Shown here: one piece after another, positions 58,488 through 64,000 of the stretch | Layout of the letters: every line of letters begins with the position of its first letter | Position numbering within the stretch: position 1 is the first letter of the stretch | From: Pontibacter sp. E15-1 | Lineage (GTDB): Bacteria; Bacteroidota; Bacteroidia; Cytophagales; Hymenobacteraceae | Length of the DNA: 64,000 bases | Direction of reading: 5' to 3' | Assembly (NCBI RefSeq): GCF_022601975.1 | Contig: NZ_JAKVIR010000029.1 | Location: 1 to 64,000 of the forward strand | The notes under the pieces: model-generated | Seen by the model: the letters and a program-made list of their open reading frames with translations, nothing else | What the model was told of the DNA's origin: nothing | The model's database searches: none | Position numbers and translations under genes: made by a program

Positions 58488-59771
58488 TTACTCAGAAATC
58501 TGACCTGCTTCGGTTGTCTGGTTTTCGAGGTCAAAAAGGTCGTTCAGCAGGTCGATCAGTGTTTCGGCCTCGCCGCGCTTGCAGGCGGCCTTCAATTGCA
58601 ATACCGGAAGTTTTATAATTTTCTGCATCATGGACTTCGTTATATTGTCCATGAGTTTCGCCTCTTTTGGGCCGAGTTTTTTCATGTAGCGCGCCATCTC
58701 CTCCTGGCGGATGGTTTCCAGCGCGTTCTTCAGCCGGTTGATCGTCGGCGACACCATCATCTCTTTAGACCAGTCGTTAAACTGCGCGATAGACTCCGTG
58801 ATGATTTCCTTCACCTTCGGCACCGAGTTGATGCGGCGCAGCAGAGCCTCAGAGGCCTTGCTCTGGATCGTGTCGATGTTGTATACCAGCACGCCCGGCA
58901 CGGTCTCTACGTCCGTTTCCACGCTGCGCGGCACTGATAGGTCGATGAAGAACTTAAACGACAGCACATTCAGGCGCTTGACCATTTCTTTTGTGAAGAA
59001 AGGGGTTTCGCGGGCCACGGAAGAGATGATCACGTCGGCGGCCTTCATACCCTGCACGATCTCCTCGAAGGGCAGCACTTCCATGCCGCACTCCGCTGCC
59101 AGCGCGGCGGCCTTTGCCTGCGTGCGGTTCGCGATCTTCACGTTCTTATAGCCGTTGTCCTGCAGGTTGCGGCACACATCGGCCCCGATCTCGCCTAAAC
59201 CCACCACCAGTATGCTCGGCTCCGTGATGTCGGCCGTCAGCTCCTCAATCAGCTCAATGGCGGCATAGGAGGTGGAGGCGGCTCCGTCGCGGAAGGAGGT
59301 TTCCTGGACCACGCGCTTGTTGGTGAAGAAGATGGTGTGCATCAGGCGGTGCAGAAACGGGCCAGCCGTCTCGTTGTCGGCGGACCATTGGTAGGCCTGC
59401 TTCACCTGGTTAGAGATCTGCATGTCGCCCACCACCTGCGACTCCAGTCCGATCGACACGTCGAACAGGTGCTGCACGGCATCGTTGTGCTCGTTCAGGA
59501 TGGTGAAGAAGTCCAGGTATTGGGAGATGTTCTCGATGCCTTTGGTGATGCCCAGCAGTTTCACAATCTGGGTGCTGTGGTCTACGTCGGCGTTGTAGTA
59601 TACCTCGGTGCGGTTGCAGGTGGAGAGCACCAGTATGTCAGAAGCCTGAATGAAGCCCCTGAGTGTCTGTAGGAATAGCCTGCAGGAAGTTTCATCTAAG
59701 GCAATCAGTTCCCTGATATCCAGCGGCGCTTTCTTATACGACAGGCTGATTGCTTTGAAATTCTGAAGCAT
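58488..59771 (-). CDS. hemA: Glutamyl-tRNA reductase
   Basis: First committed enzyme of the C5 pathway to 5-aminolevulinate and heme. It reduces the glutamate carried by tRNA-Glu that GltX (9-10.6 kb) charges. 427 residues. The catalytic cysteine is C52 in LSTCNRTEVYY. LESQVVGDMQISNQVK is the substrate-binding stretch. The NADPH fold has VVGLGEIGADVCRNLQ. ASTSYAAIELIEEL is also characteristic. No other hem genes are adjacent. An inverted repeat overlaps its promoter region. Confidence 0.95.
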   Translation of the reverse strand: MLQNFKAISLSYKKAPLDIRELIALDETSCRLFLQTLRGFIQASDILVLSTCNRTEVYYNADVDHSTQIVKLLGITKGIENISQYLDFFTILNEHNDAVQHLFDVSIGLESQVVGDMQISNQVKQAYQWSADNETAGPFLHRLMHTIFFTNKRVVQETSFRDGAASTSYAAIELIEELTADITEPSILVVGLGEIGADVCRNLQDNGYKNVKIANRTQAKAAALAAECGMEVLPFEEIVQGMKAADVIISSVARETPFFTKEMVKRLNVLSFKFFIDLSVPRSVETDVETVPGVLVYNIDTIQSKASEALLRRINSVPKVKEIITESIAQFNDWSKEMMVSPTINRLKNALETIRQEEMARYMKKLGPKEAKLMDNITKSMMQKIIKLPVLQLKAACKRGEAETLIDLLNDLFDLENQTTEAGQISE

Positions 59772-59796
59772 AATTTAGGTAAGGTCTACTTAGGTG

Positions 59797-59831
59797 CAAA
59801 GTTAAGTTTCAATTTATTAAAATGAAACTTA
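59797..59831 (-). promoter_or_regulatory. hemA promoter with an overlapping 9-bp palindrome
   Basis: On the minus strand TTTC, 19 bases and TAACTTTG (59797-59804) form a promoter 25 bases ahead of hemA. Immediately beside it lies the inverted repeat TAAGTTTCA / TGAAACTTA (59803-59811, 59823-59831) with 11 bases between. The palindrome covers the spacer and -33 region, a repressor-operator position. Confidence 0.55.
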
Positions 59832-59886
59832 GTTGCTGTTAATGTTCAATTTAATACTAATTTCAAATAAATTACGTGTACACTGC

Positions 59887-61068
59887 ATGATCCCCATTTA
59901 CGCTCAGAAGAACAGGATAAAGCTCATTGTTGTCATCGTCGCGCTTATCATCGGTGCAGTCACCATTACTTACACCAACATATTAGTCAGCAAATTGTCT
60001 GAGCGGGAGCAGGAATTAGTTCAGCTATACGCCAAGGGCCTCCGCTACATGATCAATGCGCCCAGCGACGACAACATTGTGTTTATCGAGGAGGAAATCC
60101 TCTCCTCCAACCACACCGTGCCCGTTATCCTGACAGACGAGAACGAAAACATCCTTGATTCCAAGAACATCGACATCCCCAAAAACATTGCGAACAACAA
60201 CGAGAAAATAAACGAGCTGCTGCAGCGCGAGATTCAGAAAATGAAAACAGAGCACGCCCCCATTGTGGTTCCCTGGGCGGAGGGCTCCGTGAACTATGTG
60301 TTTTACAAAGACTCGGCCTTGCTCTCGCAGCTGCGCTACTACCCCTATGTGCAGCTGATCGTGATTGCCTGTTTTGCCGCAATGGCGTATTTCGCGTTCA
60401 GCTACTCCCGCCGCGCCGAGCAGAACCGGGTATGGGTGGGGCTGGCCAAGGAAACGGCGCACCAGCTGGGCACGCCGCTGTCGTCGCTGATGGCATGGTA
60501 TGAGTACATCAAGGCCAACCCCAAGTTCGAGAAGGAGCCCATTGTGGAGGAACTGGGCAAGGACGTGCGGCGGCTGGAGGTGATCACGGAGCGCTTCTCC
60601 AATATCGGTTCGGTGCCCACGCTGCGCGACGAGAACATACTGCAGGTGACAGAGAACGCCATCAACTACCTGCAGAACCGCATTTCGCGCAAGGTGATTT
60701 TTACTGTAACCTCTACCTTCGCCCCCGAAATTACCGCCAAGGTGAACCTGTCGCTGTATGACTGGGTGATTGAGAACATTTGCAAAAACGCCGTGGACGC
60801 CATGGAGGGCCGGGGCAGCATCGACATACAACTGGTGTTGCTGGGCAAGAGCAGCATTGCCGTGGACATAGCAGACACAGGCAAGGGCATCCCGAAAAGC
60901 AAGATCAACAATGTTTTTCTGCCCGGCTATACCACCAAGAAGCGGGGCTGGGGCCTCGGCCTGGCGCTGGCCAAGCGCATCATCGACAATTACCACGAGG
61001 GCAGGCTGTACGTCAAATCGTCGGAGGTGGGCAAGGGCACCACATTCCGGATTGTGCTGAATCGGTGA
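59887..61068 (+). CDS. Sensor histidine kinase
   Basis: 393 residues from ATG 59887 (ATG 59842 is also possible). Two membrane segments are at about 11-33 and 155-175, bracketing an extracytoplasmic sensor domain. The HisKA-like helix has the phospho-accepting H192 in AKETAHQLGTPLSSLMAW. The ATPase has N-box ENICKNAVDAMEG, G1 DTGKGIP and G2 GWGLGLALAKRI. The QLGTPL form of the H-box is common in Bacteroidota kinases. No response regulator is next to it, so it is an orphan in this window. Divergent from hemA. Confidence 0.92.
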   Translation: MIPIYAQKNRIKLIVVIVALIIGAVTITYTNILVSKLSEREQELVQLYAKGLRYMINAPSDDNIVFIEEEILSSNHTVPVILTDENENILDSKNIDIPKNIANNNEKINELLQREIQKMKTEHAPIVVPWAEGSVNYVFYKDSALLSQLRYYPYVQLIVIACFAAMAYFAFSYSRRAEQNRVWVGLAKETAHQLGTPLSSLMAWYEYIKANPKFEKEPIVEELGKDVRRLEVITERFSNIGSVPTLRDENILQVTENAINYLQNRISRKVIFTVTSTFAPEITAKVNLSLYDWVIENICKNAVDAMEGRGSIDIQLVLLGKSSIAVDIADTGKGIPKSKINNVFLPGYTTKKRGWGLGLALAKRIIDNYHEGRLYVKSSEVGKGTTFRIVLNR

Positions 61069-61168
61069 TAATAGTTATGAGTTCCGAATTACGAATTCCG
61101 AGTTATATAGAAGCCCAGCTTCGGCTTTCTGTTTTTCTTTCGCATTCATTTCACCGCCATTTATACAT

Positions 61169-62104
61169 ATGGTAGCAGTAGTACGGTATACGCTTGCGCA
61201 TAAAGATGCCTGGGACGCCTTTGTGGCGGCTTCTAAAAACGGCACCTTCCTGCTGCTCCGCGACTATATGGAGTATCATGCCGACCGGTTTACGGATCAC
61301 TCGCTGCTGTTCTATCGCAAAGGCCAGCTGCTTGCCTTGCTGCCAGCCAACGAGGCGGGGCAGGAGATACACAGCCACGGCGGCCTGACGTATGGCGGCA
61401 TCATCAGCGGCGGGCGCATGAAAACCGGCGCGATGCTGGAGGTGTTTGAGGCGATGACCCAATACTTCCGGAAGGAGGGTTTCCGAAAGATCCTCTATAA
61501 AACCATACCCCATATATACCACCAGTTCCCGGCCGAGGAAGATGTATATGCCTTGTTCCGCTTCGGGGCCACGCTGTTCAGGCGCGATGCGTCTTCGGTG
61601 GTAGCGTTGGCCCGGCTACTTGGGTATAGCAGGAAAAGGCGGTGGGAAGTGAAAAAAGCCAGGGAGTCGGAGCTGCAGGTGCTGGCGTCAGAAGACTACG
61701 GCGGGTTTATGCAACTCGAGCGTGACCTGCTGCAGACCCGGTATAACCTGTCGCCTGTGCATACCGCGGCTGAAATGGCATTGCTCGCTTCCCGCTTCCC
61801 GCAAAACATTAAACTGTACATCGCCTGTGCGGGCAACGAGATGGTGGGGGGCATTCTTGTGTATGAAACGGCTACGGTGGCGCACTGCCAGTACATAGGG
61901 TATACCGTGGCGGGCAGGGGTATGGGTGCTGTGGATGTGCTGATAAACCACCTGCTCACGGAGGTATACCCACACAAGAAGTACTTTAATTTCGGGATAT
62001 CCACGGAGCGGCAGGGCCAGTACCTGAACGAGGGGCTGATCCGGAACAAGGAAAGCTACGGGGCCCGCACCATGGTGCACGACTTCTACGAGCTAGCCCT
62101 ATAG
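61169..62104 (+). CDS. GNAT/FemAB-like acyltransferase
   Basis: 311 residues. It looks like two tandem GNAT folds of the FemAB/Acetyltransf_6 type: an N-terminal part with GTFLLLRDYMEYHADRF and LALLPANEAG, and a C-terminal part with YIACAGNEMVGGILVYE, YTVAGRGMGAVDVLINHL and KYFNFGISTE. FemAB-type enzymes aminoacylate or acylate cell-wall precursors; in Gram-negatives they are often linked to polysaccharide. No polysaccharide gene cluster adjoins. The substrate is unknown. Confidence 0.85.
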   Translation: MVAVVRYTLAHKDAWDAFVAASKNGTFLLLRDYMEYHADRFTDHSLLFYRKGQLLALLPANEAGQEIHSHGGLTYGGIISGGRMKTGAMLEVFEAMTQYFRKEGFRKILYKTIPHIYHQFPAEEDVYALFRFGATLFRRDASSVVALARLLGYSRKRRWEVKKARESELQVLASEDYGGFMQLERDLLQTRYNLSPVHTAAEMALLASRFPQNIKLYIACAGNEMVGGILVYETATVAHCQYIGYTVAGRGMGAVDVLINHLLTEVYPHKKYFNFGISTERQGQYLNEGLIRNKESYGARTMVHDFYELAL

Positions 62105-62432
62105 CGGCAGACAAGGTATAAAAGACATCGCGGGCATAGCTGTAGATTAACCTGCTTTTAAATAAGTTTTTCTGCTTTGTAGAAGTATGGTTTAGCTAGA
62201 TCAAGGCAAAATGATTCCCAGTTTTTCCGAGAGGCACCTTGTAGGTGTTGCGGTGCCGAACGCAGTGAGGCAGCCTGAGCGGAGCGAAGGCAGCTTCAAC
62301 TACACAGTGCCGAGCGGGAAAACGCGCCCCAGCTTAAGTAGGGCCCCTACCCCAGGCGTGGAGCGCAAAGCAAACTATGGAATAAGGCTGTTCCTGTATT
62401 GTAATAATCCCGATATTCCCGAATTAACGTTA
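62105..62432. other. Gene-free spacer with repeat-like sequence
   Basis: No credible gene. The 74-codon frame at 62211-62435 is a translation of repeat-like DNA (GAACGCAGTGAGGCAGCCTG and GAGCGGAGCGAAGGCAGC). GGCACC/GGTGCC (about 62235-62257) form a palindromic edge reminiscent of the GGCACAA family. TATAAAAGA-ATCGCGGGC at 62117-62134 is a partial direct copy of the left arm of the terminator at 62433. Confidence 0.5.
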
Positions 62433-62484
62433 TAAAAGAAATCGCGGGCTGCTCTAACACAAGAGCAGCCCGCGATTTCTTTTA
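62433..62484. terminator. 23-bp perfect palindromic terminator
   Basis: Positions 62433-62455 are the exact complement of 62462-62484 around AACACA. A/T runs on both sides suit termination of both the acyltransferase gene and the convergent antiporter gene. Confidence 0.92.
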
Positions 62485-62508
62485 GAGGTATGATGTGAAA
62501 GGTATAAA

Positions 62509-64000
62509 TTAAGCCTCCACGGCCTCAGCGACAGGTATGGCCTCCACAACATTCTTCTTGCCCAGCCACCGGATGATCGCCCAAAGCACCACGGCCCCAA
62601 TGAGGTATACCAACAGCCAGTGCACGCCCCAACTGGAGAGGTTGGTGCACACCAGGTTCGCCACCAAAGCCACGGTGACGGCATACGGCAGCTGCGTTTT
62701 CACGTGGTCGATGTGGTTGCAGCCGGAAGCCAGGGAACTGAGAATGGTGGTGTCGGAGATGGGGGAGCAGTGGTCGCCGAAAACAGAGCCCGCCAGCACC
62801 ACCGAAATCACGTTGTAGATGATCGGCATAGTCTCCTCCAGCGAGAAACCCTGCATCTGGCTCACATACCAGGCCGCCGGCAGCATCAGCGGGTATAGAA
62901 TCGCCATCGTGCCCCAGCTGGAGCCTGTAGAGAAGGCGATGATGGCGGCCAGGAAGAAAGTGATCTCCGGCAGGAAATGCGGGGAGATGTTGCCCGAGAA
63001 GAGCGACGTGAGGTACTCGGCGGTATAGAGCTCCTGCGTGACGGCCGCCAGCGACCAGGCCAGCACCAGGATGAGTATGGCCGGCAGCATCGTTTTAAAG
63101 CCCACCACCAGCGACTCCATGGTTGCCGTCAGGGACATGATGCGCTGGCTCACGGTAAGTAAAATCGCCACAATCACGCCGGAGAGCGAGGCCCAGATAA
63201 GCGAGAGGTAGGAGTTAGAGTCGCCGATGGTGATCGAAAGCTTGCGGATGGAGCCGAGGCTGGCGTCTGCCCACACATCGGGGTTGTAGCCGGTATACAG
63301 CAAGCCAACCAGGGTGCCGAAGATAACGACCAGCACGGGCAGCAGCGCATTGGCGGCACGCGTGCGGGAGTTGTCCACCGGCTCAAACTCAGCCATTTCC
63401 TGCTGTTGCCTCGCCTCACCCTGGCGGTCCATGCTGGCCGAGGTAACGGCACCGGTGGTGCGGGCGCGCACTTCGGCAGTGTGCATGCTTCCGAAATCGC
63501 GGTTCATCAGGATCAGCATGAGCATAAACACAAGCGTCAGCACCGGGTAGTAGGCGTATTCCAGCGAGTGGAAAAACAGCGAGTAAGCGCCTTCCTCTAT
63601 CCCCAGCGACGTGGCGGCGTCTTTGATATACCCTAACTCGGCCCCCACCCACGTCGTGACGAAGGCGATGGCGGCCACCGGGGCGGCGGTGCTGTCCACG
63701 AGGTAGGCCAGCTTCTCGCGCGATACCTTGTGCCCGTCGGTAACGGGGCGCATGGTGTTGCCCACGATCAGGGTGTTTGCGTAATCGTCGAAGAAAATGG
63801 CCAGACCCAGGGCCCACGTCACCACCTGGGCGCTTTTAGCGGACCTGGCATAGCGGGAAAGCAGGTTCACGATGCCGGCCATACCCCCGTTCTTAGAGAT
63901 AATGGCCACCATGCCCCCGATCAGCATCGAGAAGATAATCACCGAAACGTGGTCCGAGTCGGTAAGCGCCTCCATCAGGTAGGTATCGCCCACGGCCAGT
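62509..64000 (-). CDS. NhaC-family Na+/H+ antiporter, partial (5' end beyond the window)
   Basis: About 497 residues are visible, running off the right edge. The first in-frame start candidate inside (GTG 63993) is in the middle of coding sequence, since the frame continues as Leu-Ala before it, so the true start lies outside. About ten membrane segments remain. Family phrases are GLAIFFDDYANTLIVGNTMRPVTD, STAAPVAAIAFVTTWVGAE, FSTGSSWGTMAILYPLMLP and FGDHCSPISDTTILSSLASGC. A long cytoplasmic loop (about 170-215) is rich in Glu, Gln and Arg. It exports sodium in exchange for protons, as NhaC. Confidence 0.9.
   Translation of the reverse strand, partial: LAVGDTYLMEALTDSDHVSVIIFSMLIGGMVAIISKNGGMAGIVNLLSRYARSAKSAQVVTWALGLAIFFDDYANTLIVGNTMRPVTDGHKVSREKLAYLVDSTAAPVAAIAFVTTWVGAELGYIKDAATSLGIEEGAYSLFFHSLEYAYYPVLTLVFMLMLILMNRDFGSMHTAEVRARTTGAVTSASMDRQGEARQQQEMAEFEPVDNSRTRAANALLPVLVVIFGTLVGLLYTGYNPDVWADASLGSIRKLSITIGDSNSYLSLIWASLSGVIVAILLTVSQRIMSLTATMESLVVGFKTMLPAILILVLAWSLAAVTQELYTAEYLTSLFSGNISPHFLPEITFFLAAIIAFSTGSSWGTMAILYPLMLPAAWYVSQMQGFSLEETMPIIYNVISVVLAGSVFGDHCSPISDTTILSSLASGCNHIDHVKTQLPYAVTVALVANLVCTNLSSWGVHWLLVYLIGAVVLWAIIRWLGKKNVVEAIPVAEAVEA

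Noticed and set aside
62211..62435. 74-codon frame after the acyltransferase gene
   Set aside because: Its translation derives from repeat-like GAACGCAGTGAGGC / GAGCGGAGCGAAGG DNA and has no protein-like features.

Overview
This 64 kb window is chromosomal DNA of a Bacteroidota bacterium, most likely order Cytophagales, family Hymenobacteraceae (Pontibacter-like). The lineage is inferred from several things seen together. Many genes are preceded by the Bacteroidota -7 box TAnnTTTG, and Shine-Dalgarno sequences are nearly absent. The proteins include lineage-typical families: DUF4293, DUF4476, a PorE-like type IX secretion lipoprotein, a bacterial GGGP synthase, a NusB carrying a large insertion, an N-terminal-only glycogen synthase next to panC, and leucine dehydrogenase. 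The coding DNA is GC-rich. The genus is a guess; the phylum is secure. There is no rRNA, CRISPR array, integrase, transposase or prophage.

Layout. 0-1.3 kb: an AT-rich accessory stretch with a putative AbiC-type phage-defence membrane protein and an unlisted 36-residue membrane peptide. 1.4-13 kb: housekeeping genes (recJ, GH25 lysozyme, lptB, four-helix-bundle protein, GH3-like adenylating enzyme, AIM24-like protein, gltX, YihY/BrkB, ridA, a degenerate 3-hydroxyacyl-CoA dehydrogenase). 13-20 kb: glmS and the GT5-like protein, divergent from panC, followed by panD, an LPG-synthase-TM protein, rfaE2 and a YugP-type protease. 20-25 kb: acyl-CoA dehydrogenase, an AraC regulator, the holin-like/lysine-rich/GGGPS operon, and a J-domain TPR protein. 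25-28 kb: tRNA-Phe and a two-gene iron-sulfur redox module. 28-36 kb: envelope proteins (PorE-like lipoprotein, several small beta-barrels, DUF4476) and purM. 36-45 kb: DUF4293, thiolase, truA, two ABC exporters facing each other, GyrI-like, TetR and HTH proteins. 45-51 kb: leucine dehydrogenase, then the run nusB-ytxH-icd-DUF1573-yajC-ybbR-coaE. 51-64 kb: tRNA-Val, AsmA-like protein, MscS, glutamate dehydrogenase, anmK, ArsR, hemA, a histidine kinase, an acyltransferase, and an NhaC antiporter cut by the window end.

Functional themes are envelope construction (lptB, glmS, anmK, rfaE2, AsmA, PorE-like, lipid A/lipid exporters, GGGPS lipids), CoA and pantothenate supply (panC, panD, coaE), and acyl and amino-acid oxidation (acyl-CoA dehydrogenase, thiolase, leucine and glutamate dehydrogenases, isocitrate dehydrogenase, the Fe-S module).

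Intergenic DNA is distinctive. Strong palindromic terminators separate convergent genes. Several families of small repeats recur: a GGCACAA...TTGCGCCA palindrome, a fold-back element with 40-bp perfect arms, degenerate CCATTTAAC/GATTGCTGAATGG strings, and a MITE-like 111-bp inverted-repeat unit. I found no complete, undescribed multi-gene system. The best leads are the defence gene with its neighbouring micropeptide, three family members that have lost or rearranged expected features (GT5-like, 3HCDH-like, NusB), and the palindromic repeat families.
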